DNA of 64,000 bases from a bacterium (GTDB lineage Bacteria; Sumerlaeota; Sumerlaeia; SLMS01; JAHLLQ01). The notes under the pieces were generated by a model. The model was given only the letters and a program-made list of their open reading frames with translations. It searched no databases and was not told where the DNA came from. The position numbers were made by a program, and so were the translations under genes. Shown here one piece after another: positions 8,864 through 17,234 of this stretch. The stretch is from assembly GCA_020444065.1 (NCBI GenBank), contig JAHLLQ010000001.1:310001-374000 (forward strand). The letters run 5' to 3'. The first letter of the stretch is position 1. Each line of letters begins with the position of its first letter.

Positions 8864-10998
8864 TGAGATTGTCTGCGGCGACACTCCTGCTTGCCATCCT
8901 CGCGACCTCTCCTGCTGAGAGCGAAGTGCTCTACAACGACAGCGATATCTCCGAGGCCGCTTTGACATATCCGAAAGCAGCCACCGCCGCAGAAGGAGAT
9001 CTCCTGATCGTTGAGCCTTCGTTCGGGGTCTCTCCGGATGTGCGGGCAAACATGAAGAGCGCCGGGCTGGATGTTATCGCGTACATCCCGAGGGGGGCGT
9101 TCCTCGTACGCGTCGCATCACCCACACGTGCGAACGAATGGCTGCGCACGACTCGTACCGCTATGACTCTCCAGCCGGAATGGAAGATCCAACCGGAGTT
9201 GCATGCCCTCTCCGAACTTAATCCGGAACTACCGATCCAATTGGTTATCGGACTTGTCGAAGATTCATCGACAGCCGAGAAGGCGGTCCTCTCCGCCGGC
9301 GGCAGGATCACAAATCGGTCAAATACGCCGGGCAAATATCGACTTGGAGTCACCGTGCCGGCCGGGGAACGCTCGGAGCTTCTCGCGTCTGTCAGCGCCG
9401 AGCGCGCGGTCTATACAATCGAACCAGGCGGCAGCGCGCGACTGCTGAATGACAACGCATCCCCTATAACGCAGGCAGGATCGCCGAGCGGGGGGAGGCC
9501 AATCTGGGATCGCGGGATCCACGGAGAAGGTCAGATTATCGCCATTCTCGATACGGGGCTTGATCCCGACAATTGCTATCACCGCGAAGCGGACATGAGC
9601 CTTCCTCCGACCGTGGAGGGCACGGGCACGGGCACTCCCGATCTGACGCGGCGCACTGTAATCATCTACGACTTTCTGTATTCCGGCGATTTCAATCCCG
9701 GGAACGGCGATTGGGATAGTCAGAATCATGGCACATGGGTTGCCGGAAACGCTTTGGGTGCATGGATCAATAACCCACTTGCGCGCAATGCCTCAAATGG
9801 TATGGCGCCGCTTGCCCAGTTGATCGTGCAAGATGGTGGTTATGCGGTGGACAATTGCGGAGATCTGCAGGCACTCGGATGTCCGGTCGTGGACCTCACG
9901 CCATTCCTGGATCAGGCTGTTGCCCAAGGTGCCAACATCCACAATAATAGTTGGGGCGATCGCGAGAACTACACTCCGCACAACACGTACACCTTTCCGA
10001 CCGCCGACATGGATGACGCGACGTGGCGAAATCCGGAATTCCTGATCTTCTGCGCCGCCGGAAACGATGGGCCCGCATCGGGTAGCGTTGGCAGTCCCTC
10101 CACGGCGAAGAACGTCGTGGCCGCGGGAGCGACTGAATCGCCGACCTTGTCCGGAAATGACTACGAGGATATAACCACGTGGTCCAGTCGCGGCCCGACA
10201 TCCGATGGACGCATCAAGCCTGATCTGACAGCTCCAGGCCAGACGCGCACAGCCCTGAACGACGACAATGCGGTGTCTGGGAATTGCGAGACAAGCATCG
10301 CCCAGGGCACCAGCATGGCCTCGCCCGTTTCCGCTGGAAGCGCGGCGCTTGTTCGTCAGTACTTCACCGAAGGCTGGTACCCCACGGGCACGAAGCAGCC
10401 CGAGAATGCTTTCACGCCCTCTGCTGCATTGATCAAGGCGACGTTGCTTGCGGGCGCAGTCAACATGACCAGCATCCCAATAGGTGGCTTTCCCCCGAAC
10501 AAGTACCAGGGCTGGGGACGCATTCACCTGGAGAATTCGCTGCAGTTCGAAGGCGACGATCGGCAACTGATCGTTGTTGATGAACGCAGGGGTTTCGCGG
10601 ACGCAGATGGCCCGGCGGACACATACTATATCGATGAGAGCAGCACTGCCGTTCTTCCGACGCGGATCATGCTCGTGTGGTCGGATTATCCGGCCGATCC
10701 TGCGGCGAGTCTCGCGCTCGTCAACGACCTCGATCTGACAGTCATCAACCTGTCGGACGGAACGACGTATCGCGGCAACAATTACGATGCGGCAACAGGT
10801 CTATCGCAGCCCGGGGGCGATGCGGATCGCATCAACAACGTCGAGGGGGTTACAATCCCCGCGGGGACACCCGGGATATTCGCCGTTCAAGTCACCGCAG
10901 AAACCATCGTTTATGGGCCCCAGGGCTATGCCATTGCGATCAGTGGAAGTGCCCAGGAATCCGATGGGCCGGCGATTTCCGGATGGACGTTTCGCTAG
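8860..10998 (+). CDS. Secreted subtilisin-like serine protease (family S8)
   Basis: This is a 712-residue exported endopeptidase. A signal peptide covers about residues 1-20, then comes a propeptide-like region to about 210. The catalytic triad is visible: D231 in IIAILDTGLD, H290 in NHGTWVAG and S485 in GTSMASPVSAG. The oxyanion Asn is N402 in AAGND. The TAPG segment precedes the Ser box. Residues of about 575-705 form a beta-rich C-terminal domain like the one in Kp43-type proteases. The protein ends in GWTFR, which loosely resembles the DWSIY and DWSLY ends of two other secreted proteins here. Its start overlaps the stop of the upstream membrane protein (ATGA). A small hairpin follows the stop. 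Confidence 0.93.
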   Translation: MMRLSAATLLLAILATSPAESEVLYNDSDISEAALTYPKAATAAEGDLLIVEPSFGVSPDVRANMKSAGLDVIAYIPRGAFLVRVASPTRANEWLRTTRTAMTLQPEWKIQPELHALSELNPELPIQLVIGLVEDSSTAEKAVLSAGGRITNRSNTPGKYRLGVTVPAGERSELLASVSAERAVYTIEPGGSARLLNDNASPITQAGSPSGGRPIWDRGIHGEGQIIAILDTGLDPDNCYHREADMSLPPTVEGTGTGTPDLTRRTVIIYDFLYSGDFNPGNGDWDSQNHGTWVAGNALGAWINNPLARNASNGMAPLAQLIVQDGGYAVDNCGDLQALGCPVVDLTPFLDQAVAQGANIHNNSWGDRENYTPHNTYTFPTADMDDATWRNPEFLIFCAAGNDGPASGSVGSPSTAKNVVAAGATESPTLSGNDYEDITTWSSRGPTSDGRIKPDLTAPGQTRTALNDDNAVSGNCETSIAQGTSMASPVSAGSAALVRQYFTEGWYPTGTKQPENAFTPSAALIKATLLAGAVNMTSIPIGGFPPNKYQGWGRIHLENSLQFEGDDRQLIVVDERRGFADADGPADTYYIDESSTAVLPTRIMLVWSDYPADPAASLALVNDLDLTVINLSDGTTYRGNNYDAATGLSQPGGDADRINNVEGVTIPAGTPGIFAVQVTAETIVYGPQGYAIAISGSAQESDGPAISGWTFR

Positions 10999-11010
10999 CT
11001 GGATGTCGCG

Positions 11011-11030
11011 TCACCGCAAGGCGGTGATTT
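11011..11030 (+). terminator. Weak hairpin terminator after the S8 protease gene
   Basis: A 7-bp stem (TCACCGC / GCGGTGA) with a 3-base loop is followed by TTTC. It lies 12 bases after the protease stop. The short U-tract makes termination only moderately likely. Confidence 0.45.
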
Positions 11031-11057
11031 CGGGAAGAAAAAAGTCGAAAACCGTGC

Positions 11058-11088
11058 TTGACGTAAGCCCCAAGGTACCTCGTATATT
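11058..11088 (+). promoter_or_regulatory. Sigma-70-type promoter candidate for tRNA-Glu
   Basis: TTGACG at 11058-11063 and TATATT at 11083-11088 are separated by 19 bases (18 if the shifted GTATAT is used). The site lies about 50 bases before the tRNA. Spacing is slightly long. Confidence 0.45.
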
Positions 11089-11136
11089 CCCCGTCCCTTG
11101 CGGCGGCTATCCGCCCTCGCCAAGGGAAAAGACCGT

Positions 11137-11214
11137 GACCCGTTCGTCTAGCCCGGTCTAGGACACCGCCCTTTCACGGCGGCAACACGAGTTCAAATCT
11201 CGTACGGGTCACCA
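11137..11214 (+). tRNA. tRNA-Glu (anticodon UUC), CCA encoded
   Basis: The full cloverleaf is visible. Acceptor GACCCGT pairs with ACGGGTC, then discriminator A and encoded CCA. The D arm starts TCGTCTAG. Anticodon stem CCGCC/GGCGG encloses CTTTCAC with anticodon TTC. T-stem ACGAG/CTCGT encloses TTCAAAT. Its 3' 24 bases plus one more are duplicated at 12565-12589, marking an integration site. The terminator that would normally follow closely now lies beyond the second copy. Confidence 0.97.
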
Positions 11215-11215
11215 C
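11191..11215 (+). repeat. Left attachment repeat (tRNA-Glu 3' end)
   Basis: This 25-bp sequence starts GTTCAAATCTCG and ends GGGTCACCAC. It spans the T-loop to CCA end of the tRNA plus one base. It is identical to 12565-12589. Confidence 0.93.
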
Positions 11216-11269
11216 TAAGTCTAGCAAAATCAGCTCTCTACAACAAAGACTTGAGCCAATTTACCGCCG

Positions 11270-11296
11270 ATCCCCCAGAGTGACCCTCTGGGGGAT
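11270..11296. other. Perfect 11-bp hairpin inside the mini-island
   Basis: Arms ATCCCCCAGAG and CTCTGGGGGAT enclose TGACC. There is no U-tract on either strand, so it is not a classic intrinsic terminator. It sits 55 bases inside the left repeat and might terminate the tRNA transcript weakly or be a recombination-protein arm site. Confidence 0.5.
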
Positions 11297-11412
11297 TCTC
11301 GGTGCAAGAACCCAATTCCATCGAGCGATAGACCCACAAGGGCGGTTTCAAGAACGTAATTGGGTATTAAACCAAATGCTTGGAGCCGGTAAGCAGTACC
11401 TGCCTACCCTCT

Positions 11413-12333
11413 TTAGAGATGGCGTCTCGGCAGTCTGTAGAGTACCCACTTACCATCATCCTGCAATACATAGAAGTATCGATGCAGCGGAGCATCAACC
11501 GAGATTTCCTTCACCGTATGTTCAAGGAAGAACGAATTCAGTAAGCGTGACAACTTCTCCTCATCCGGGTCACTAATATCCGAGTCAATCTTGAAGCCAA
11601 TTGAGTTGTGCGTGAGTCCCGTGGCTACAACACTCGTCTCAGAAATCGATTCTAAAAATTTGTGAAGCGCCCCCAAGAGAGTGACGTTCTCTTTGGTCCA
11701 CGGTCCCTCTGAGGTTTCGACGTTCAACGCTGCAGCGCTCGTTCGCCTTGAAGCAAGAACCTCTGAACGCAGCTCTTCTAGTGCGTTCTGAAATTTCGCC
11801 GCCAGAGCGTCTTCTCCTTTGACGGTAGCGGGGACGGCAGACATCTCTATCCCATAGTATTTCCAGATCGGATTTCCTTCCTTTCTAATCGCCTTGTCCC
11901 TTTCCAATCTCTCGCATATTGCTTGGACAGAGGCCTTGAGGGCTTGGGGGCGGAGGTTGCTGCTGTAATCACAGTATCCAATAGTCTTCACATCGAAAGG
12001 CGGCTCTTCTGTCTTGTCGTCCTTAAGAAGAGTAATCGACTTATTCAGCGCCGTCCGAATTCCCAATTCAAGATGAACATTCGGGTTCCACGCAGACATA
12101 TCGATTAGACAATGGTCAGCCTCGCAGAGCTGCCTGACAATTTCTGCGTTGATATTGACTGTTGTGTCTGCAGCGGGAGGTATGGGGAGGAACCCGGCCT
12201 TCTCCACCGCAGCGCAGTGGATGTACTCACAAACAAGCTTGAAGTGATCCTTATGTCCCCCATATTCTTCTAGCCTATGCTCAGGGACACTGATAGGCAT
12301 TACTATGAAACAGGTAGGTTTGTCGTCGCCCAT
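11413..12333 (-). CDS. TIR/nucleoside-deoxyribosyltransferase-like defence-type protein
   Basis: This 306-residue protein is the only gene in the tRNA-Glu mini-island. Residues 1-140 show the pattern of the TIR / nucleoside 2-deoxyribosyltransferase-like superfamily: CFIVMPI at 8-14, ADHCLIDMS at 72-80, and NPNVHLELGIR at 83-93 with candidate catalytic E89. Members of this superfamily often cleave NAD or nucleosides, and many act as abortive-infection effectors. Residues of about 150-306 form a mixed alpha/beta C-terminal region I do not recognise, possibly a sensor. There is no signal peptide or membrane segment. AGAGGGG lies 8 bases before the ATG. Lower GC and the flanking att repeats indicate horizontal transfer. 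The defence role is inferred from domain and context. Confidence 0.75.
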   Translation of the reverse strand: MGDDKPTCFIVMPISVPEHRLEEYGGHKDHFKLVCEYIHCAAVEKAGFLPIPPAADTTVNINAEIVRQLCEADHCLIDMSAWNPNVHLELGIRTALNKSITLLKDDKTEEPPFDVKTIGYCDYSSNLRPQALKASVQAICERLERDKAIRKEGNPIWKYYGIEMSAVPATVKGEDALAAKFQNALEELRSEVLASRRTSAAALNVETSEGPWTKENVTLLGALHKFLESISETSVVATGLTHNSIGFKIDSDISDPDEEKLSRLLNSFFLEHTVKEISVDAPLHRYFYVLQDDGKWVLYRLPRRHL

Positions 12334-12486
12334 TTCTCATCCCCTCTGAACAAAGATTCTCCAACGTGAACACGATCCCTGACGCTGTGCTGGAATCGAT
12401 TGCATACTGCTTCTGCCATTAGGAAACGACGAGACACAAGGCAAATGCTGACTGAGCCTCATTTTCGCAGATCAGGAGCGGAAACT

Positions 12487-12518
12487 TGAACCATTTTGAG
12501 CCGATTAAAATGGGTTCA
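12487..12518. repeat. Near-perfect inverted repeat by the right attachment site
   Basis: TGAACCATTTT (12487-12497) and AAAATGGGTTCA (12507-12518) pair with one bulged base around a 9-base loop. It lies about 46 bases inside the right att repeat and upstream of the TIR-like gene. It could be an operator for that gene, a recombinase arm site, or a transcript hairpin. Confidence 0.5.
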
Positions 12519-12564
12519 GGTGGCAAAAGCGCTGCAAATACAGGCTATTCCTCCCCAATGGTAC

Positions 12565-12589
12565 GTTCAAATCTCGTACGGGTCACCAC
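12565..12589 (+). repeat. Right attachment repeat
   Basis: This is an exact 25-bp copy of 11191-11215, but the bases upstream do not continue the tRNA sequence. It therefore represents the displaced original tRNA 3' end at the far side of the insertion. Confidence 0.93.
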
Positions 12590-12596
12590 CGAATTT

Positions 12597-12629
12597 GCGG
12601 TCCGGCCACAAGCCGGGCCGCTTTTTTTT
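12597..12629 (+). terminator. Strong terminator, originally belonging to tRNA-Glu
   Basis: A 10-bp stem with one G-T pair (GCGGTCCGGC / GCCGGGCCGC), a 5-base loop and a run of eight T bases. It starts 8 bases beyond the right att repeat, as expected for the native terminator of the tRNA before the island inserted. Confidence 0.9.
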
Positions 12630-12639
12630 GTCCATGTAA

Positions 12640-12673
12640 GAAGCCCCGGAGCGGAGGAACCGTCCGGGGCTTC
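12640..12673. terminator. Hairpin between tRNA island and glmS, probable glmS terminator
   Basis: Arms GAAGCCCCGGA and TCCGGGGCTTC (11 bp) enclose a 12-base loop. It lies 33 bases past the glmS stop on the minus strand. U-rich sequence is limited (GTTTGTTG on the plus side, TTAC on the minus side), so efficiency is uncertain. Confidence 0.55.
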
Positions 12674-12705
12674 GTTTGTTGTGGTTGATTCCTGCAGCAG
12701 CGCCT

Positions 12706-14550
12706 CTACTCCACCGTCACGCTCTTTGCGAGGTTTCGGGGCTTGTCAACGCTCAGGCCCTTCAGGCAGGCCGTGTAGTAGGCCAGCAGCTGAAGCGGCA
12801 CGACGGTCAGCAACGGCATCACCGGATCGCTGACGGATGGGACATAGAGCACGTGCTGGCAGATGTCTTCCAGTTCCGTGTTGCCATCGGTTGTCACGGC
12901 GATGATCTTCGCTTTGCGCGCCAGCAGTTCCTGGATGTTGTTCATTACCTTCTCGTAGATGCGATCCTTCGGCGCGATCACGACGACAGGCATGTTCTCG
13001 TCGATCAGTGCAATCGGACCGTGCTTCATCTCCGCAGCGGGATAGCCCTCCGCGTGGATGTAGCTGATCTCCTTCATCTTGAGAGCGCCTTCGAGCGCGA
13101 CCGGGAAGTTCACGCCGCGGCCGAGGTACAGAAAGTTCCGGACGCCCGAGTCGACGACCTCGGCGGCGATCTTCTCGATCTGCTCCAGGCACTCTTTTGC
13201 CAACATGTGATCGATCAGATTCGGCACCTTCAGCATGTCTTGAATGACGTCATCTGCGAAGTAGCTCGACATGTCGCGCTGCCGACCGACGTGTACGGTC
13301 AGCAACAGCAGCGTCACAACCTGGGCGGTGAATGCCTTTGTCGAAGCGACACCGATTTCGATGCCGGCGTGCGTGTAAATGCCGCTGTGAACTTCGCGAG
13401 CGATCGTGCTGTTCACGACGTTGCAAATGCCGAGCGTACGCGCGCCCTTACGCTTCAGTTCGCGCAACGCGGCCAGTGTATCCGCCGTCTCGCCGGACTG
13501 CGAAATAAAGATGGCGAGATCCTCGCCAGGACGGACGATCGGATTGCGATAGCGCAGCTCGGACGCGTACTCGACCTCGACGGGGATGCGCAGAATCTCT
13601 TCGATGAGATACTTACCGATCAGGGCCGCGTGCCAGGACGTTCCGCACGCAACGATGATCACACGGCGCAGGTTACGGATTTCATCGACAGTCAGACGAG
13701 CGCCGCCCAGGTGGACATCGCTGGCCTCTGGACGAACACGTCCGCGCATGGTGTTCGTGAGCGCGATCGGCTGGTCGAAGATCTCCTTCAGCATGTAGTG
13801 CTCGAAGTCGCCGAGGTAAATCGACTCCAGCTTCTGGTCGAGACTTTCGACCTTCGGCGTAATCGGCGTCTTGTCGAGCGAGAAGATCTCATAGCCCTCG
13901 GGAGATGCGGAGACGACTTCGCCGTCGTTCAAATAAACGACCTGGCTGGTGCGCGAAATCATTGCCGGCACGTCGGAGGCGAACACGTAGTGTCCCTGGC
14001 CGCCGATGCCGAGCACCAACGGGCTGCCCATTCGGGCGGCCACGATCTTCTCCGGCTCCTTCACACTGACAACAAGAATGCCGTAGGTGCCGCGCAGTTC
14101 TTTGCAGGAAAGACGAACGGCTTCGACCAGATCGCCTTCGTAGAAACGCGCGACCAGGTGAGCAATGATCTCGGTATCGGTTTCCGTTTGGAAGTCGACG
14201 CCTTCGGATTCCAGGGCAGTGCGCAGCGCCATGTGATTCTCGACGATGCCGTTGTGAACGACGGCGAACTCGCCCTTCGCATCCACATGCGGGTGCGCAT
14301 TCTTCTCGGTCACGCCACCATGAGTGGCCCAACGTGTATGAGCGATACCGACGGACCCGTGAGCGGGCAGCCGTCGGCCGTTGATTTCCAGGTTACGAAC
14401 CATTCCCACCGACTTGGAGACATGAAGTCCCTTCTCGTCGACAATGGCCATCCCAGCAGAATCGTAGCCCCGATACTCCAGAAGTTTCAGGCCGCCGATG
14501 AGGCAATTCCACGTGTCCTCAACGCCAACGCAGCCGACAATACCACACAT
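12706..14550 (-). CDS. glmS: Glutamine--fructose-6-phosphate aminotransferase (isomerizing)
   Basis: This 614-residue cytosolic enzyme makes glucosamine-6-phosphate from fructose-6-phosphate and glutamine, the first step toward UDP-GlcNAc for peptidoglycan and LPS. The N-terminal glutaminase domain begins MCGIVG, with nucleophile C2 after Met removal, then YRGYDSAG and RWATHGGV. Two SIS sugar-isomerase domains follow, with CGTSWHAALIGK, ISQSGETADT and STKAFTAQV. The C-terminus DKPRNLAKSVTVE is the canonical ending. GAGG lies 8 bases before the ATG. The 210 bases up to argF contain no recognisable ribozyme or gene. Confidence 0.98.
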   Translation of the reverse strand: MCGIVGCVGVEDTWNCLIGGLKLLEYRGYDSAGMAIVDEKGLHVSKSVGMVRNLEINGRRLPAHGSVGIAHTRWATHGGVTEKNAHPHVDAKGEFAVVHNGIVENHMALRTALESEGVDFQTETDTEIIAHLVARFYEGDLVEAVRLSCKELRGTYGILVVSVKEPEKIVAARMGSPLVLGIGGQGHYVFASDVPAMISRTSQVVYLNDGEVVSASPEGYEIFSLDKTPITPKVESLDQKLESIYLGDFEHYMLKEIFDQPIALTNTMRGRVRPEASDVHLGGARLTVDEIRNLRRVIIVACGTSWHAALIGKYLIEEILRIPVEVEYASELRYRNPIVRPGEDLAIFISQSGETADTLAALRELKRKGARTLGICNVVNSTIAREVHSGIYTHAGIEIGVASTKAFTAQVVTLLLLTVHVGRQRDMSSYFADDVIQDMLKVPNLIDHMLAKECLEQIEKIAAEVVDSGVRNFLYLGRGVNFPVALEGALKMKEISYIHAEGYPAAEMKHGPIALIDENMPVVVIAPKDRIYEKVMNNIQELLARKAKIIAVTTDGNTELEDICQHVLYVPSVSDPVMPLLTVVPLQLLAYYTACLKGLSVDKPRNLAKSVTVE

Positions 14551-14760
14551 ATTCGAACCTCATATTCGTTTAGAGTGCCTCGCCGCCGCTCTCCCGATCC
14601 TGCGCGGGCGCTTCCGGTCCGGTCTAGCGAACCCCCGCAGGCTGGAAGCCGGTTCCGGTCCAAATCAACATGAATTTCCAGGGATCAAAGGTCGCCCCCG
14701 GACTCCCTGATAAAAGGCCTGCTTGGACCGTCTTGCCAAATCCCGCTAAAACCTTTGGAA

Positions 14761-15705
14761 TCAGACCTTCACGCCAGAACACCAGCAAAGTGCGGCCTTG
14801 ATCGTGTGCATGCGATTCTCAGCTTGCTCGAAAGCCAGGCAGCGATCTCCGTCCAGCACGTCGTCGGTAATCTCCAGCCCGCGGCGTGCCGGCATGTCGT
14901 GCAACACCATCGCATTCGGCGCAGCGGCAGCAACCAGTTCGGAATTGATCTGGAAGCCCTGGAAGTCCTTCTCACGCTTGGCCTTCTCTTCTTCCTGGCC
15001 CATCGAAGCCCAAACGTCCGTGTACAGAATCTGGGCACCCTGGACAGCCTCCTTCGGATCGCGCACGATCTTCACCAGGTCGCGTGCCTTGGGATTCAGC
15101 TTCTCGCAAATCGCCCAGGCCCGCGGATCGGGGTCGTAGCCCTCCGGAATCGCCAGAGCCATCTCGTGACCCAGAATGCACGCCATCATCATCAAGGAAT
15201 GGGCGACATTGTTGCCGTCGCCGATCCAGGCCAGCTTGAGGCCATCGAATGAACCGCGGTGCTCCAGAATCGTCAGGTAGTCGGCCATGATCTGGGTCGG
15301 ATGCTCGAAATCCGACAGGCCGTTGATCACAGGAATCGAGGCCCACTTGGCGAGTTCGACGACGCCTTCGTGCGAGAACACGCGAGCCTGGATGATCTGG
15401 CACCAGCGCTCGAGGTTGCGGGCCAAATCGCTGATGCTCTCGCGTTGACCAAGGCGGCCGATTTCCGTGGCAGCCAGGTTGATCCCATGCCCGCCGAGTT
15501 GGAACATGCCGGCCTCGAAGGAGCATCGCGTACGCAACGAGGGCTTCTCGAAGATCATGGCAAGGACGCGTCCGTCCAGATGAGCCGGCTGGCGCCTGCC
15601 CGCGGCCAGGCCTTCTTTCCATTCCTTCTTGAGCTTGGCGGCGACGCCCAGGAACTCATCCACGTCGCTGCGTGTCAGATCGCCGATCGAAATCAAGTCG
15701 CGCAT
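14761..15705 (-). CDS. argF: Ornithine carbamoyltransferase (variant active-site motif)
   Basis: This 314-residue enzyme should transfer carbamoyl from carbamoyl phosphate to ornithine to make citrulline in arginine biosynthesis. The carbamoyl-phosphate motif is KPSLRTRCSFE, where STRTR is more common. The lid region holds MPARRGLEITDDV. The usual HCLP ornithine-contact motif reads HDMP here, so the Cys is replaced by Asp. Length and overall pattern still fit OTCases. I chose ATG 15705 with GGAG nine bases upstream; the longer frame adds 29 unlikely residues. A related transcarbamylase with another substrate is possible given the changed motif. Confidence 0.88.
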   Translation of the reverse strand: MRDLISIGDLTRSDVDEFLGVAAKLKKEWKEGLAAGRRQPAHLDGRVLAMIFEKPSLRTRCSFEAGMFQLGGHGINLAATEIGRLGQRESISDLARNLERWCQIIQARVFSHEGVVELAKWASIPVINGLSDFEHPTQIMADYLTILEHRGSFDGLKLAWIGDGNNVAHSLMMMACILGHEMALAIPEGYDPDPRAWAICEKLNPKARDLVKIVRDPKEAVQGAQILYTDVWASMGQEEEKAKREKDFQGFQINSELVAAAAPNAMVLHDMPARRGLEITDDVLDGDRCLAFEQAENRMHTIKAALCWCSGVKV

Positions 15706-15810
15706 GGTCGGATACTCCACGAAATAGTGTTCATCAATCGCCCCGTCAAGCCGGGAAGCAGTGGTCTGAGGGACGAGGGGCCGCGGTGGCAACCCCGATT
15801 AGGACTCCGC

Positions 15811-15849
15811 CCAAAAACCAAGCCCGCCGGCACTGGCCGACGGGCTTGG
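15811..15849 (-). terminator. Intrinsic terminator of the metzincin gene
   Basis: On the minus strand CCAAGCCCG pairs with CGGGCTTGG (with further imperfect pairing inside), followed by TTTTTGG. It lies 27 bases after the metalloprotease stop. Confidence 0.8.
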
Positions 15850-15875
15850 GGGTCTGTCTCTGAGCAGAGCTCGGG

Positions 15876-17234
15876 TCAGTAGATCGACCAGTCTTCAACG
15901 TCATTCGGACTATTGACGATCGTGACCGTGAACATGTTTGCAAATCCGGCGGTAATGAGGGTCCCACCGGTTGGGGTTCCGAGGATGATCACAAATCTCT
16001 CGTCGTTCTCTCCGTAGTCGGTGTCGGGAGTCACTTCGACCGTGATATACTCGACGCGATCGCCGGCGGTGAATGTCAACGGCGAGGGAGTGATGACATT
16101 GAAATCCGTTCCTTCTTCGGCTCCATCGGTGGTTGTCGGGGTGATTGTGAATGGAACCGTCACCGTTCCGGATGGAGGTGCGCCCAGGAGAACGGGAATC
16201 TGGACCGTGGTATCGCCGGCGTTGGAGTCTTCGTAGATATCCACGGATTGGGCAGAGACGTTGCGGGGGAAACTGACGTCGGGCGAAGCGCTGTCCGCCT
16301 GCACCCAACCAATGTCCTCGAAGGCTTCGACGGCATAGCCCGGATCGTGGATGCCCTGGCCGTTGGTGAGTGCGGGTTCCATCATCTCGTTCGGGCTGAA
16401 GCTGGTATCCCAGTGCGAGACACTCGAGCCAGGTTCAAAGGAACTGGGAGCGTACATCTCGCCGGGAACCCCATAGTAACCCACCATTGCGGGAGCCAGG
16501 TCGGGCGTTCCGTTGCCGTCAACATCGGGCACCCCCCAGTAGAGGTTGGTGCTTCGGATGGCAGAGTAACGCTGGCCATTCGTCATTGAGGTCAGCGGCG
16601 TGTAAGTGTCCACACCATCATACTCTGTCAGCATCCGGTCATAGATTCCCGGAAGTCCTGCGGCCCAGGCACCAGTGGTGTCGTTGATCAAGTCCGAGAA
16701 ACCGAGACCGTGGCCGATCTCGTGCATGCAGACTGTGATGAGGTCAAACTCGTTGGAAGCGGGATTCCCATCGGTGCCGTAGTACCAGGAGAATCCAGGA
16801 ACGGCGCCGGCGTCGATATCGGAGTTGAAGACAATGTAGATTTCCGGAGTGCTACCATTCATGTCTGAGCCGGAGATCGCTTTGGCCAGGGACGGGCCGT
16901 AGAGTGTGCTGGGCTCGCCGCTGGCAATCTGGTAGTAGCTGCTGCCGGAGGTGGCGTAGCCGAGAATACCGCCGCCACCCAGGGGATTGAACTGAGCCTG
17001 GACAACGATGGAGACGTTGTTCGGGCCTTCGAGAATGTCAGACCAATTGGCCAGAGCTGTTTCAAATGCAGTCTTGCGGGAAGCACCATAGGTAGCGTCA
17101 TTGAAGCCTTCGCTGGCGCCTTCCGTGGAGTAATCTGCGGACAGAGTCACCGCGGACGAGGAAGCGGGCAGGGCAAGGACGCCCGCGCAGAGGAGACCGG
17201 CTCCAAGAATAGTGAGATTCTTCAGCGTCTTCAT
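15876..17234 (-). CDS. Secreted metzincin-type metalloprotease with Calx-beta domain
   Basis: This is a 452-residue exported protein. A signal peptide covers about residues 1-28. The catalytic domain (about 30-330) has the zinc motif HEIGHGLGFSD, giving H171, E172, H175 and probably D181 as third ligand. The HExxHxxGxxD form is known from metzincins such as snapalysin. Residues of about 345-440 are a Calx-beta domain rich in Thr and acidic residues. The last residues are VEDWSIY, close to the DWSLY end of the protein at 44620. ATG 17234 overlaps the upstream stop (ATGA), and GAGGAG lies upstream, so the two genes are coupled. Peptide target unknown. Confidence 0.85.
   Translation of the reverse strand: MKTLKNLTILGAGLLCAGVLALPASSSAVTLSADYSTEGASEGFNDATYGASRKTAFETALANWSDILEGPNNVSIVVQAQFNPLGGGGILGYATSGSSYYQIASGEPSTLYGPSLAKAISGSDMNGSTPEIYIVFNSDIDAGAVPGFSWYYGTDGNPASNEFDLITVCMHEIGHGLGFSDLINDTTGAWAAGLPGIYDRMLTEYDGVDTYTPLTSMTNGQRYSAIRSTNLYWGVPDVDGNGTPDLAPAMVGYYGVPGEMYAPSSFEPGSSVSHWDTSFSPNEMMEPALTNGQGIHDPGYAVEAFEDIGWVQADSASPDVSFPRNVSAQSVDIYEDSNAGDTTVQIPVLLGAPPSGTVTVPFTITPTTTDGAEEGTDFNVITPSPLTFTAGDRVEYITVEVTPDTDYGENDERFVIILGTPTGGTLITAGFANMFTVTIVNSPNDVEDWSIY

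Larger units (their letters stand above)
11191..12589. mobile_element. Integrase-less mini-island inserted at tRNA-Glu
   Basis: A perfect 25-bp direct repeat (11191-11215 and 12565-12589) bounds about 1.35 kb of DNA. The left copy is the 3' end of tRNA-Glu, the usual target of tyrosine recombinases. The interior is visibly lower in GC than its surroundings and holds one gene, a TIR/deoxyribosyltransferase-like defence-type protein on the minus strand. No integrase or excisionase is present, so movement would need a recombinase in trans. Immediately right of the right copy is a strong terminator that reads as the native tRNA terminator, which supports insertion rather than chance similarity. 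Confidence 0.85.

Noticed and set aside
12706-14673. Long plus-strand open frame of 665 codons opposite glmS
   Set aside because: It is the antisense shadow of glmS, which has all catalytic motifs; the plus frame has no domain pattern and the codon bias follows from the high GC content.
12706-14760. glmS ribozyme upstream of glmS
   Set aside because: The 210 bases upstream lack any recognisable conserved core, and such ribozymes are mostly found in Gram-positive bacteria.
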